Shown piece after piece: positions 21,701 through 34,682 of a stretch of DNA of 64,000 nt. Below the pieces are notes generated by a model. That model searched no databases. It was not told the DNA's origin and saw only the letters and a list, made by a program, of their open reading frames with translations. The DNA comes from Vitellaria paradoxa (lineage: Eukaryota > Streptophyta > Magnoliopsida > Ericales > Sapotaceae), in contig CM034236.1 in the NCBI GenBank assembly GCA_019916065.1, positions 56,448,690 through 56,512,689 on the forward strand, written 5' to 3'. Numbering within the stretch: the first letter of the stretch is position 1; every line of letters begins with the position of its first letter. The position numbers were made by a program, and so were the translations under genes.

Positions 21701-24700
21701 TGGCTCGGAGGTATATTTTGGCTATCTTATCCATGGATGGCTGTGTTGACTCTCCAGAAATAGCTGTCCATCAAAGTGGCAAAATGTTTCGCTGTTTGCA
21801 AGGGGATGGCGGGGTGCTCTGTGGCTCCCTCACTGGGGTGGTGGGGATGGAATCAGATGGAGTGGTAAGATTGAATACAATTCCTTTGTTCTGCTTTATG
21901 AACATCTAGATCTGTCATTTAACTCAATAAGTTGCCACAAATGAAAGACGATGTTTATTTTTTTAATTTTATTAAATTCATACATGGGCAAAAAACCTAC
22001 TACTGGTATTTGTTGTACCCTCAACAGGCTCTAGGCACATCTGTCCAAATGAATTTCTTAACGAATTTTAAAAAATACTATTGTTTTTTATGAGGCATAT
22101 GATTTGTACAATCTCTGAATATTTTTTCATTATTCCGAGTTCTTAAAGAAGGAAAGTTAGGGAAAAGCACTTGCTGATTTGCTAACTTGGTTTTTATTCA
22201 GTTGCTTGCACAGGCTATGAAGGAAATATTTGGTTCTTTAAATAGAGAGAATGATATGCTAAGTATAGATGATGGAGAATCTGATGCAACTAGTGCTTGT
22301 GAAAGCAGCAATCCAAGCGATGGTAATTTTCCGGAGTGGGCACGGTTGCTGGAACCTGTTCGAAAGTTGCCCACAAATGTGGGAACCCGAATAAGGACGT
22401 GTGTCTATAATGCTTTGGACAAAGATCCTCCAGAATGGGCAAGGAAAATATTGGAGCATTCTATCAGTAAGGAAGTTTATAAAGGAAATGCTTCTGGACC
22501 TACAAAGGTGATATTCCTGATATCATTCTCTTTGTAGATGTTAATGAAATATCTGTTGCATGAATAACAGTACAAAGTGCTCTTTACTACTTGGCACATA
22601 GAATATTTTTTTGCACATGGTACCGATTGATTTATTTTGTTTGAGATATGTTGCTGTGTTCTCAGAGATTGTAATCCGCCTTTGTATCTTCAAGCTTTTA
22701 ATTCTCTTTTCTTTGGTAATTTCAGTGAGCATTATAGATTGTAACAGAGAAGTTGTTACGTTGATGATATTCCCAGTCGGTGATTCTTATCTGGGGCATA
22801 AAAAGTCATTTTTGGATTGAAAAACAAGTTGTTTTCCTTGTAATGGACAATAACATGGGCCTTTTGAAAAGGCAGAATTTAATGCTTCATAAAATGGATA
22901 GTGGATGATTCATTTCATCTTGCTAGTGTTGTGAAATTGGTGACTTAATGAGATGAACCTGGTTATGGTGGTTGGTAATGAAAAAAATAAAAGAGAAAGC
23001 AAAAGCAAAATAGTTTTTGATTCGAGAGCAACCCTTCTCTTCCAGTGAGATTAATTCTTAAAATAATAATTCTTCCCATAACCATTTTCCTTGCAGTGCT
23101 CTCTATTTATAGACTTTATTACAACTGTTAAGCTAACTAATTTGATAATTGGATACTAACTAACTATTTGGGTCTATATCAACTCCCACGCCTTCAAAAT
23201 TGACCTTGTCCTCAAGGTTTGCATAAGCAATGTGGAAACGAAGAATTAATTGAACCCATACTTGAGTAACTTATGACAATCACTGGATGGTTGATCATGG
23301 GAAGTGGATCCTCTATATGACGAGAACCCAAATGATAAATGCCACTAAGACTAAACCAAATGCTCAATTCCAATTACATAAGCCCTATTGTCTTATTTTC
23401 TGGAAAGTGGAAACTTGCAGAGAACTTAATCAATCGGTCCAAGCTCATCACCTCACCCCATGGCTAAGAACCTTCTTTCTCTTCTTCATTTTGGTTGCTT
23501 TTCTTCTCAGCCATGTAGATGTAGAGGTCCCTCTTCTCCTTAGAAACTTTGACTAAACCAAACTTTTGGCAAACTTGAGATGCATCAAGTTGATCCATCT
23601 CTTGGTAGCTTCAATCTCTAATTTGGTTGAGCTGAAAGATGAATCACCATGGATCTGCTCAATTTCAATTGGTAAAATTCGGGTGATGATCTCGGATCAT
23701 ATAGAGGAAGTGAATTTGGGTTTCGTGATCCACCAGGTTAACTGACAACTCATCAGACGATGGTGGTGATTGCGCGATATCAAACTCAATCTTGGTGGCC
23801 ACGACTAAAGTTCTTTTCACTGTGGCGCAAACAACACAGAGCAAAAACAGGGGTTTTGTGCTAGCGGTAACCTTGATGACAATGTTCCCAATATATGCAC
23901 ATTTGAAAGCGTGCTAGCAGTAACATTGATGACAACGTTCCCAATATATCCACATTTGAAAGCGGTTGACAGCGCCAAGAGCCTCGCGATCCAATTTCTA
24001 GTTCGCTTCAATTGTTTCTATTGCTGGTGAGGTGTCAGCAACCAATCAGCACTAAGTGATCCACCTAGATCCCATAACTCTGGCCTAGAAAATTTGTTCC
24101 CAAGTGGCAGAGACGGAGCGTATGATTGGTTATCGAAGGCTTTATCAGTCTTGAGGTCGTCCTTAGGTGAATTATAGATGAAGATCAACCTTCGCTAGCT
24201 TTCCCTATTTTGGATCTTGCTGGTTAGGATTTCAATTGTATTTCTATATTTTTGAACATTTTTAATTCGATATTATTTTAAGCACTTCAGGTTGAGAATT
24301 GAAAGCAAAATGTCTTCTTGCTTTCTCTGGTTTTCTTGATTTCTAATCTCAAGGATGATAATTTTTGGCATTTGAGGTTGGGAATCCCCAATTCCTTGAT
24401 CTCCCCCCCCCCCTTTAAACTTGTTCAGATAAGTCATTTAATTTTTCAATCATAGTTTCCATCATCTTCATCAATTGATTGAGTTGGTTTTGTAGTTGCT
24501 GGTTTGAATCTGAATTCTGAGAATGAGATCTGATTCCTTCAGCCATTTCTAGATCGAGAAATGACTCTGATACCAATTGAGATGAACTTGGGTATGGTGT
24601 TTGGTAATGAAGAAAATAAGAGAGAAAGTGAAGGCAAAATAGGTTTGATTTGAGGGCAACCCTTCTCTCCCAATGAGATTAACTCTCAAAATAATAATTC

Positions 24701-27700
24701 TTTTCATAATCATTTTTCTTTACAATGCTCTCTATTTATATACTTTATTACAGCTATTAAACTAACTAATTATTTTGATAATTGGATCCATCACATAGTC
24801 TGGTGACTGGAGGCGCATATCTTCTGAAGGGAATGTGCCTGGTATGTTATGGTTTTGATCCTACCTTGGTATTAACTTTGTGCCTTCTAGAAATTCCGTA
24901 GTTTGTGGAGTCGGGAGCTACTTGAGCTTATTCGTGCACACTTTTCTGTACTTGCCTTGCATTTATTTTTCCATTTTATCTTTTCCAAGTAATACGGGGG
25001 TGCACAAATATTAAAGAAGCTCCTGAATACCAAGTGGTATTTGTGAAATCTAAGTAGTGAAATTGAAAAATTGGATTATTTTATTATTTGATTATAACAG
25101 TATAGTGTTTTCAGCCATCGCTCCTATATATGAATTTGTTTCACTATTTTTATATTCTAAGCATTCACCAGTGTACATGGGGGTTCTATTCCTGTTGATT
25201 ATTCTCCGACATTGGGAAAGGTATTTGCAAAATTGTGATCTCTTGCCCAAAACAGTTTGTCCAGTCTCACACTTGTACGTCTATTGAAATTTTCCTTGGT
25301 AAGGTAAGAGTGCTATGTTGGTTTTACTTAAGGGCTTTAAAGCTTGAGAGATTACTATTGTGTCCCTTGCTGACCTTTTAATTATAGCATGTGTATTTCA
25401 CCAAATCCGTTTTATAATATGTCGCTCACTGGCCATTATGAGTTTAGTGATCTGCTTTTCATCTTACCTGTCTGTTTGTTTCTCTTTTCCAGGTTGTTCA
25501 TAGCTTGTCCAATGTCATAGGTAGTGTTATGTCTTGGATTATTGAATCTACATTGTGATTTAGAAAAGCAAACTGGTTATACATTATCTGTATTGCGATG
25601 GACTGTCAAATTGTAATTAATTATACTCTACCTCTAGCTTTGTCCTTGTTTTATTTTTTTAGTGCCTTGTTCCAAGTCTGAATCTCTCTCTCTCTGGTGT
25701 AAACAGAAAGCCGTACTTTCAGTGCTAGCAGACATTCTTGCTGAAGAGAAGCGGAAGAAACCTGAGAGGGAAAAAAAGAGGAAGAATTTTATCTCTGTAT
25801 CTGACATCATCATGAAACAATGTCGTATTGTACTGCGGCAAGTGGCTATTGCTGATAGTAAAAAAGTTCTTTGTAACTTGCTGGGGAGGAAACTGATAAA
25901 TTGTAGTGATAATAACGATAAAGGCATTCTTGGATCTCCGGCTATGATATCACGTCCTTTGGATTTCAGGACAATTGATTTGAAATTGGCAGTTGAGGCA
26001 TATGGTGGATCTCATGAAGCTTTTCATGAAGATGTTCAAGAGGTCTGTTTCCAAATAGAATTCATTCAGTTTGGGCAAATTTCTTGTGATTGTATGTGTT
26101 TTGTGTCATCTTGATCTAGTGAGGTTTTTAATAGAAAATGCTGCTTGGTTTTCCACATAAAATAAGTGCATTCTATTGTTAAATGTCTATACAGAAGGCG
26201 AAAAAACTTTAAACATTGTACTTTATTGTTGAATATTTTCAGATTCAATTTATTATTTTATTATTAAACATTGTACTTTTTAGTGCATTCTCAATTTATT
26301 ATTCTCTTAGTAGTTGAACCAATGCTGTTAGTTTTTTTGTAGATGAGAATCTGAAAATGTATTTTACTTGTTTAACTAGAGTAATCCATTTCATTAGTAT
26401 GTGGATGATCTTTTACAGTTTTAGTTGGTTTTGATGTGACCTTTGGAGTTTTGTGGGTATCTAAGATTAAGGTGCCGCTTGGAGCACCAAAAAAGTTCAA
26501 AAAAATTTCAAAAAACTTTAAAAGTTTCAATTTTTTCAAACTCCAAAAAATTTTCAACTTTTTTAAAAAATTTATCAAAATCCATTGGAACGCACCATTT
26601 GGTTCGTTCTAACGGATTTTGCCAGATTATTTAAAAGTTGAACTAATATTTGTACCCAAAAAGTTTCGCAAAATTCCAAAAATTTTCAATAGTCTCTACT
26701 AAAATTTTGCCACGTGTCACTTTATATAATTTTTAACAATTTTATATCAAATCAAACACAGACATCCAACCATCATTTCAAAATAACTTTTTACACTTCA
26801 AAAACGCACCCTAATTGGTACTGATTCAGATGTGTTGCAGTATGCATGTGTGGCAAATAAGTCCTATTTTTTCAAAAGTTTAAACCACATGATATCTGCA
26901 GCATAACAAGTTTCTTCCTCCCCCCCCCCCAAAAAAAAAATCTATTTGTCCAATTAGTTTAATAGTTGTAGTTATGTGCACCATCATATCTTTGTCCCTT
27001 CAGTCAGTCTGTGCAAATGCTTTTGAGTTTCTAGCTTGTTCTCTAGCCATAACTGATAAACAAGCATGAATTGTTCTTCACCTCTTTCTTTTTGCTTCCT
27101 ACAAGAAGTCACATTTTTAATGCTAGCCATATTATTCAACCGAAATGAGCTTGCCATAGACTGCATGGCTTTTTTGCTTTCTTTTGATATTTTATTTCTT
27201 TTTTTGATATGGCATACAGCTCGTTGTGGTTTTAATGTTTGTTTACCAACTTGACTCTTAAGCATGCTAACTTGTCTTTTTAACTCGCAGTTATGGACCC
27301 ATATCCGAATTGCTTATGATGATCAGCCCGATATGATTCAGTTGGTTGAGGCTTTATCATCTAATTTTGAATACTTGTATGAAACGGAGGTTTGTAGAAT
27401 CTCTTTCTCACCCCCTCCTCTCTTCACGCCCCACTTATTGGTTTGCTGTCATATTTATGATATATATATATATATTTTTGGGTAAATCCATCTATTGATC
27501 AGAAAGTTGATTGGAACTATTATTCATCTGTTGCTTATAACGTGGTGGAATGAACTTCTGAGTCTGCAGATGATACAGATTGCTTCTCTGAGTTTGCAGA
27601 TCATGCATATTGTTTCTTTGAGTTTTCAGATCATATATATTGTTTTCTTTGAGTTTGCAGATCTTGCAGATTGCTTTTTGTAATTTCCTATATTTCCATG

Positions 27701-30700
27701 CGCTATTTGACTGATTAGCTGAATAATATCACCAAGTTATAAATTGTTACACTATTAATGTCGCTGATATACAAAAGCATGTAATATTTTCAAAATAATT
27801 ACGCTCCCCGTCACAATAGTTTGAACATTATTCCATTGCTAGTAATGGTAATAAGCATGAAAAGCAACTGACCATAGAAAAACATTTTCTTGAATGCATG
27901 CCTACTTTAGAATTATAATTTAGAATCTACCTTGTATTCTTGGTATCCCGTTCTTGTCATATGTTTCATTTCCCATGTACGAGTTCTAGACTACATTTGG
28001 TACAAGTCATTAATTTTTTCTGATGCAGGTTGTTGGCCTATCCCATAAATTAGCAGAATGTTCTAAATCAGGATGCTTAGCTACAAGGACTAAGAAGGAA
28101 TTAGATGGTTTTTTTGTCTCTTCAAGTGAACTTCCCAAAGCACCTTGGGAAGAGGGCGTCTGTAAAGTATGTGGCATTGATAAAGACGATGACAGTGTTC
28201 TGTTGTGTGATACATGTGATGCAGAATATCATAAGTATTGCCTGAATCCTCCACTTGCAAGGATTCCTCAGGGGAATTGGTATTGTCCTTCTTGTGTGGT
28301 CAGCAAAGGTAATGTTCGAGATGCACCAAAGTGTACTTCGACCACGTGCCCTAACCAAAGAAAACACCCTGGAGAAATCACTCGTGTTTTCTTGGATGCA
28401 CTCAGACATTTGGTGTTTTTACTGGAAGAAAAAGAGTATTGGGAGTTCAATGTAGATGAGGTTGGTCTGTTCTTCCTCCCCTTATCGTACCTTCTGTTAT
28501 CGTACTTTTCTTTCTAAATTGGTGTATATTGCTTTTTAATCTCTAGTAGTTCTGAGTCATTTTGATGCCATACTGATCTTATACTTGCTGCTATATCCAT
28601 GTTACCCTTAATTGGTAATTCTTTGGTTTTGTATTTGGAACCTAAGCAATGCCTGCTGATATTGTGCATATACATCACCGTGTAATAGAAATTTTTTTTG
28701 GTCAACTTGCATTGTCTGATACGTCGTTATAGTTATTTGATCTGTTAATTTTCCTGTTTATTTGTTCTGGAACCTGCTATCTATTGTTCTGTTGATTGTA
28801 CAGTGTAAATATGAGTTGAAATATATTTTTCTGCATTGCATTGTGTTAGGCAAGGGATCGGAATTTTTGATACATTTGTGAAAGATTATAGTCTGTTGCA
28901 GAATGGTATTTGACAAAAATGGTTGAAGGGATAGAGAATTTTTTTTCCCAACCCAAAATTAATGTCCACCTGATGACGACCATGGTTAAAGGAAGAAAGA
29001 TTTTTTCCTTTGTATTGAAGGCTTCTAATTTTTTGGGCACTTCTGTTCATCCGTTTGTGCTTGCATGAGTTTTGTTTGCTCCATTATGTTTAGTTAATTG
29101 ACATCCATTTTATTTTTGTGCAGAGAATCTTCCTGCTTAAGTTTCTTTGTGATGAGTTGTTGAACTCGGCTCTAATTCGTCAACATCTTAAGCATTGTGT
29201 AGAATTATCTGATAGTTTGCGGGAGAAGTTGTGTTCTGTTTCCAAAGAATGGAGAAACTTGAAGTCCAAAGAAGAAAACCTAGCTGCAAATGTTGCAGAG
29301 ACTGATAAATACTCATCTTTCAGTAATTTGGAGGAGAAATCCACTGGTAATGGCTTAATTACAAAAATTTTGGACGCTGAAGATCCAAATAAAGATGTCC
29401 AGGCAGCCGTGGAGGGCACCCAGTCATCTGGAAACTTTCCTTCATTCATGGCTAACCTCGCAAAGGAGCAATCCTTCAGACAGAAGGAATTGCTTCCTTC
29501 AGATAATCTTGCAGAAGAAATGAATGACTTGAGTAAAGGACACATTCTCCCGGACGGCATGACAAATTATGTGAGAAAGGATTCTTCTAATCTGCCTTCT
29601 TCTGAAGATCGGCAAGGTGTTTGTCCCCTGTTGGACAGGAGCTCTCACATACACGACCATGTGCTCTGTGCAGCCTGGAGTGAGTCACAAGCCAACATCC
29701 TCGAGTTGAATTCAGTCAGGAATGAGATCTCTCTTAAGGAGGACGCAATTAGGAGCATAAAAAAGCAACTGATGAAGCTATCTGTGCGGAGGGAATTTTT
29801 GGGCGTTGACTCAGCAGGGAGATTGTATTGGGTGCTCACCAAGCTGGGTAGACATCCGTGGGTAGTTGCCAGCAGTAGAGAGATGACACTGCGGCAAATG
29901 ATATCCAGTTCTGGAGCTGCCTCTCCATCCATGAAAGAGTTCAGTGATGCTAATACTCTTAGTTCTCCATGGGTCACTTACCAAACTTATAAAGAAATTG
30001 AAGAACTGGTGGAATGTATAAGAGACGATGATCCGAAAGAAACAGAACTCAAAGAATCCATTTTGTGTTTGCTTAAAAAGCTAAGATTTCAATGCTTTGA
30101 ACAAAATGAAAACCAAGATCACAGTGGGCGTCAAATGGTTTCATCTGTATCGAAAAATAGGGAAAATTCTTTATATTCTGAATCTCTGATGACCAAGGCA
30201 ACCAGTATGCTTGAGAGTAAATATGGTCTGTGGTCTGAACCAGAAACCATTGACTTGAAGAAACAGGGGAGAAAGGCAAAAGTAACAAATGTAGATAAAA
30301 TGTTTAGGTGTAACTGCTTAGAACCTGTTTGGCCCACTAGACACCATTGCCTTTCGTGCCATAGAACTTTTTTAAATGAAGTGGAACTCAAGGGACATAC
30401 TGATGCTATGTGCAAATTAGCTCTATTAGCCTCCAAGAAGAGCAAGGGAAATATTACTTCAAAGGGCAAGGAAATGATGAAATCTGAGAATCTGCGGGAG
30501 GAATGCACTGGTGAAATGGACATTTTGCAAGCATCAAAAAGTGATTATCATGTGCTTAAGTCGAAGTTGATTAAATTCCAGAATGATAGATTAGTTTTCC
30601 CATACGACTTTGATGATATCTGCTCGAAGTTCGTGACGAAGAATTCTACAAAGGAATTGGTTCGTGAAATAGGTCTTTTAGGTTCAAATGGGATTCCAAT

Positions 30701-32420
30701 GTTTGTCCCATCTGTATCTCCTCATCTTAGTGATCCTACCCTGATGCTAGTTCCCCAGAAAAGAAATGTGGGTGTTTCCTGTGAAGAGCCCAAGACTGAT
30801 GAACAGCTAGTTTTTAATCAAGGGATCAGGGTGACAAATGATGCAGGACACCATAGTATTTCTAATAGTAGATCTCCTGGAAGATGTACTGAAAATGACG
30901 TCACTGAAGCATTTCAATCTGATAGACCAGTCTCTTGCAGTGATGCTCCAGTCCTAGATGTTGGTAACTGCTGTGTCATCCCCAAGTCTGCATTGAGGCC
31001 AGTAGGGGGCAAAGCTTCTCATATATTAAAGCTACTCAAGATCAATTTACTGGATATGGATGCAGCACTTCCTGAAGCAGCTTTGAGACCTTCAAAAGCT
31101 CACTTGGAAAGCAGATGGGCCTGGCGTGCATTTGTTAAATCTGCAGAGACTATATATCAGGTTAGTTCCATCAAACTCCCCTCCCCCCTTTTGCATAATT
31201 GATATTTATGCCATGTTTGAATCATGGATCAATTAAGAGAAAATGAAAGGGAATGGGATTCAAAATTACTGCTGTTGTTTGCTTGTTGTGGAAAATAGAA
31301 GGGAGAAAAAATGGAGTTTGAAAAATTAAAAAAAAAAGAAAAAGAAAAAGGAAAAATAGTTTATTGAATAATTTCTTTCATTTTTTAATCCATTCAAAAA
31401 AGAATGAATTTGATACTTTATGTTTCCTTCTTGTTTTCTTTTCATTTTCCTTTACCTTTTCCAATTCCTTTTCTTTTCTATCACCAAATCCATGATTCAA
31501 ACATGCCCTGCAGCCCTTGGTATCTTGATAATTACCAGTTTTCAAGTTTTCTAAACTACCACCGATATTTTCTTGAGAGCAACCCTCCGATTTCCCTTCC
31601 TTTCCCCACCCCCATTATTATTATTAGTATTATAATTTGGGACTGCTGTGGAGCATCCTGTCACCATGGGCCAGTTGATTTTTTTTTAAATAAACCATAA
31701 AATTGATTACATAGAAGTGTGATGATGGTTAGAGGACAAGTGGCTAAAGTCAACAAGATTGTCTCGAATACGGAAAGTTATTTGTGAACCACTGAAGTTG
31801 GTTTTTCTATCTCAAGTTTATGCAGATGTCACGACGCATCATTTCCTATGTGCAGAAAGTGAATCTGCTGACTTTCCAATTTCAAATAGATTGAATGTAA
31901 AAACAAATTAAATTTTTATTTCTTGGACTATTTATTTGTAATAAATCCTTCTATTCCTATTTCCAATATATGTCAAGTTTCTTTATTTTCATGTGTGTAC
32001 GACGGAAGTACAAATGTGAAATCGGTTTATCTCCCCAATTTTATGCACAAAGCATATGTTTTTGCGTGTGTGTTTTGCATCACTGAAGTTCTGCACACGC
32101 TGCTAATGGTGGTTATTCTTTTTTCTTTTATCTAGATGGTTCAAGCTGTAATTGTGTTCGAGGACATGATTAAGACAGAGTACTTGGGAAATATGTGGTG
32201 CTACTGGTCATCACTGTCGGCTGCTGCCAAGATCTCTACCTTATCTTCTCTTGCTCTGCGTATATACTCCCTGGATGCATCCATTGATTATGAAAAGGGT
32301 TGTTCCAATTTAGAACAACTTGATTTGAGCACCAAACCAGATCAGAAGCTGGAGTCTGCTTCAGATGCGGCAGAGGTATTTAAGTTGGGCAGGAAATTGA
32401 AAAGAAAACGAGGCGACTAG
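9701..32420 (+). CDS. MBD9: MBD9-like methyl-CpG-binding-domain/PHD chromatin protein
   Basis: Ten exons join in phase to about 2149 residues (Arabidopsis MBD9 is near 2180): 9701-10200, 19014-19704, 20000-21079, 21181-21864, 22202-22507, 25707-26042, 27291-27389, 28029-28460, 29124-31160 and 32136-32420. All introns are GT/AG.

Domains: an EAR-like DLNEIP at 21-26; PHD finger 1 at about 71-117 (CAACGRP, CDGCERGFH, WMCGEC); MBD at about 265-317 (GWYVEFK, APDGKTF); a FYRN-like block at about 404-463 (YRSCWHDKITGSLF); a degenerate bromodomain-like part at about 1150-1245; PHD finger 2 at 1277-1321 (CKVCG to WYCPSC); WHIM-type motifs near 1377 (RIFLLKFLCDELL) and 1598 (RREFLGVDSAGRLYW); a Cys/His cluster at about 1770-1806; and a basic C terminus (KLGRKLKRKRGD).

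MBD9 is known as a nuclear partner of the SWR1 H2A.Z-exchange complex that affects flowering and branching. Role here is by homology. The start was chosen because MELTDS matches the family N terminus. No lesion was seen. Confidence 0.95.
10201..12841. other. MBD9 intron 1, proximal part
   Basis: Intron 1 runs from 10201 (GTATGC) to 19013 (CCCCAG), 8.8 kb. In this part no gene or clear element was identified. The composition is mixed, with several short frames that look like nothing known. GGGGTGCTCTAGTGGTTA near 11473 is A-box-like, but no B box follows within range. Confidence 0.5.
13475..13608. repeat. MITE-like repeat in the foldback loop
   Basis: The ends GGAGTGTTTGGAGTGAAAAA and TAGCTCCAAATGGGTCACT are roughly inverted. 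It sits between the two arms of the foldback element and probably inserted there or formed the original loop. It is non-coding. Confidence 0.4.
14018..14660 (+). mobile_element. 5'-truncated LINE, reverse-transcriptase zinc-binding (zf-RVT) end
   Basis: The frame through 14562 encodes the C-terminal zf-RVT region of a plant L1-type LINE: KSFYLFLQSGEKDDFPW, NLWRALVPTRVIFFSW, LCLRHEESIEHLLIHC and WWIWKERNKRIFE. It ends with a TAA at 14560-14562, a short 3' UTR (CATCCCTCCGATGCTCTTTA) and a poly(A) tail at about 14638-14659. AGACCGGGGTTTCGTCA before it (about 14000-14016) and AGACCGGGTGTCGTCA after the tail form a near-perfect target duplication. Only the last part of the LINE is present, so it cannot move on its own. 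It lies inside the right arm of the foldback element. Confidence 0.88.
14873..15330. repeat. Inverted-repeat MITE, about 460 bp
   Basis: Imperfect terminal inverted repeats of roughly 150 bp. The left end reads TTACATTTTACGCCCTTGGG, then GGTTTTGGCCC; the right end in reverse reads TACACTTTACCCCCTTGGG, then GGTTGACCCC. Matching inner blocks are AAGTGCAAAATTGACA and AAGTGCAAAATCGACA, and TGTCTCATGT in both arms. It is non-coding, lies in MBD9 intron 1, and can fold into a long hairpin. Confidence 0.75.
15777..15905. repeat. Tandem duplication, two copies of about 65 bp
   Basis: TGTAATTTCTTTTATAGAAT, then AAATTATGGTAGTTT and TATTTTAGGA, is repeated directly after itself with a few changes. It is non-coding and lies in MBD9 intron 1. 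Confidence 0.75.
15906..19013. other. MBD9 intron 1, distal part
   Basis: No gene was found. Around 16800-17400 there is repeat-like sequence (ACATGGTTCAGCAATTTGCC, then TACGTCCACTG) of a kind often seen in plant LTR elements, but no partner repeat or coding remnant was found. A microsatellite lies at 17514-17548. The intron ends at a good acceptor (TTTTTTCCCCCAG, 19001-19013). Confidence 0.45.
17514..17548. repeat. Compound microsatellite (GC)n(GT)n(GA)n
   Basis: A run of GC, then GT, then GA dinucleotides within MBD9 intron 1. It is a simple repeat and likely to vary in length. Confidence 0.9.
22949..24790 (-). mobile_element. Internally deleted Ty3-type LTR retrotransposon
   Basis: Two direct repeats both start TGAGATGAACNTGG: the left one is 22949-23181 and ends TATATCA; the right one is about 24578-24787 and is truncated at its outer end. 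The element lies on the minus strand. Next to the right LTR, after a 2-base spacer, the complement of 24564-24575 reads TGGTATCAGAGT, close to the initiator tRNA-Met primer site. A gag-like start on the minus strand at 24546 reads MAEGIRSHSQNSDSNQQLQN. A pol C-terminal end (LEDKVNFEGVGVDIDPNS) and a purine-rich tract lie beside the left LTR. Everything between is missing, so it is non-autonomous. LTR divergence suggests an old insertion. It sits in MBD9 intron 5. Confidence 0.8.
23858..23963. repeat. Tandem duplication, two copies of about 53 bp
   Basis: Two adjacent copies of a unit reading GTGCTAGCNGTAAC, TTGATGACAA, GTTCCCAATATAT and CACATTTGAAAGCG, with a few substitutions. It lies inside the Ty3-type remnant. 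Confidence 0.75.
26470..26813. repeat. MITE-like inverted repeat in MBD9 intron 6
   Basis: The left end is AAGGTGCCGCTTGGAGCACC and the right end is ACTTCAAAAACGCACCCTAA, roughly inverted. The body is rich in AAAAAGTTCAAAA-type words. It is non-coding. Confidence 0.5.
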
Positions 32421-32960
32421 GAGATTTAACTTTGGGATCGATTTTTTGTTTCTCTGATTGAGTAGACGACCAACATTGGACGAAGCTTATTTGTTGATAT
32501 ATAACAACATTGCGGCTTGTATAGCAAATGGGTGTTGAGGACAAAGCAAAGGGCTGAAAGAGTACATGGGGACTACTGCCGTCTTCGCTTGTATATAGGT
32601 ATCGTAGCTATGCTAACCTGGATGCTAAATTTGGAGGGCAGGTTTATTGATGTAGTTTTGAAGGGAGGAAACTCAGCCAAAAAAGATAACATGTTTTGAA
32701 GGAAGAGAACTCCAGAGGAACAGTTGCACAATTTTGTACTGCATGCTGTTAGCTTTTGTATTTGCCTCTGGGAGGAAGAGGTTGTGGATGGATATTTTTC
32801 TCGATCATATAAAAGGTACAAAATGTAAGGAAAAAAGGGATGGGGGGGGGGGGGAATATAGGACAAAAAGATATTGATGACCAAATTGAGGCATTTTTCC
32901 TCTCTCTCTCACTCTCACGCACAAACTGCGAGCAAATTGTGAATTTGTTTTCTTCATTAT
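32421..32960 (+). other. Probable MBD9 3' UTR
   Basis: Follows the MBD9 stop (TAG at 32418-32420). The sequence is of mixed composition and non-coding, with a poly(G) run near 32845. The poly(A) site cannot be fixed from sequence. Confidence 0.4.
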
Positions 32961-34648
32961 TAGAAGAGGGATGGAATGGATGCTTGAATTTGGATTTTAT
33001 ATCGGCAGTGTAGGAGTAACAATAGGGATCACGAAAATTATTATATCCGTTTCTGAACTTGTTTAAATTTCTCGGATATGCTTGTTTAAATTATTATATA
33101 ATTTAATATTAATATTTTCCAAAATGAATGCTTAAATCCTTTATAATTTATATACGTGTAAATATTTATAAAATATAATATAATAAATTGATAAAGTACT
33201 GAACGGGTGCTCTATTAAACGTCGGATAGTTTGCAAATAAATTACCTAATCTTATCAAAGTAATTCTTAACGGATTGAATTATGCTGGGGATTGTATAAT
33301 ATTTAATTATTTGTGACTTGTATACATACAAATATTTATAAAATATAATATAATAAATAAATAAAATACTTAATTTGTAATTTACAAACAAATTTTACAT
33401 CCGTTTCAATCTTCTCAGCATATTTTTCAACAGGTTTAGTCGTGTGAAATATCTGTGCACATATTTTACTTAGATCGCTGGAGAAGTGGATGTGTTCTTT
33501 GGGGGTGCCCGAAGTACCTACCTGCGGGTACACTTGCTTGGGAAATTCTTTAAAATCATGGCCGGGGAGACATGCGTTGTGATGTTACAGAATCAAAGTT
33601 GCAGAAATGGACATTGCAGAGAGGTCTTGAATCATCATCATTGTTTTGCCTTGGTGGGAGTTGTTTCGGTGCACATATAATAACTGGAAAAAATAAAATA
33701 AGGGATGGTGGGAGGTAGCCCAGGCGTTGTCACATTGTGGTTTTTTCTTTTTTTTGGATACTTTTGTTGTCACATTGTGGTTTGTGTAAATTAAGGATTA
33801 GAAAAAAAAAAAAAAATGGTTTGTCGAATCAAAGGGGGAGTCTAGCTTTGTCGACTAGAGTTTTGTTTATTTACCAGATTATTTTAAGAAATTGGATTAA
33901 TAATTTATTATTTTTCATCAAATTAATTTTAATCTTATATTTGATTTACAGTATTAGAACTTCAAGATTACTTATTCATCAAAATAAGAGATAAGTAATG
34001 TCATAAGAAGTGGTGCTACATATCTCCCGCTTTTAATTTTGCTTCTTGCCAAAATATAAGAATTTAAAATTATTTTCATTTTATGTTAAATTATATTTTT
34101 TATTTCATTTTATATCACATCAATCAACTAATAAAAAAATATTTATACATAAAAAACTAATTTTATATTTTTTTTAATCTCACCTATTATCTATTATTTA
34201 TTTCTATCATTCAATTCCCCTTTTTAATAGCTTAAGAGTATAGTAAAAATAAGTGTAAAATAAGAAGATAATAGAGAGAATAAATTTTTATTTAGGGGTA
34301 AAGACGTGAAATGAAAAGATAGAATAGAGAATAAGTTTTTAGTAATGTCAGTAATATTAGGTTGATAATATTAAAGTTAAAGATCATTGAACTAAAATTT
34401 AATGATTTAAATTTAATTAAAAATTTTTTAATTAACAATGTGTAAATAAATTTAAATCGTTAAATTAAATGCTCAACCTGTTGTTCGAGACAACAATGTC
34501 ACCGCCTCCGAACCCGTTAGAAGTGCAGCTTGGAAGTGGTTAATGACGAGGCGAGTTTGAACGCCCTTCACAGGGATTGTTGTGCTTTTTGATTGATACA
34601 TGAACGGATGATTGGGATGTTTGGAGCTCACTTCATATGTCCATTTCG

Positions 34649-34682
<34 letters not shown>

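Noticed and set aside
29180..29560. Minus-strand 126-codon frame inside MBD9 exon 9
   Set aside because: A shadow of a well-supported coding exon on the other strand.
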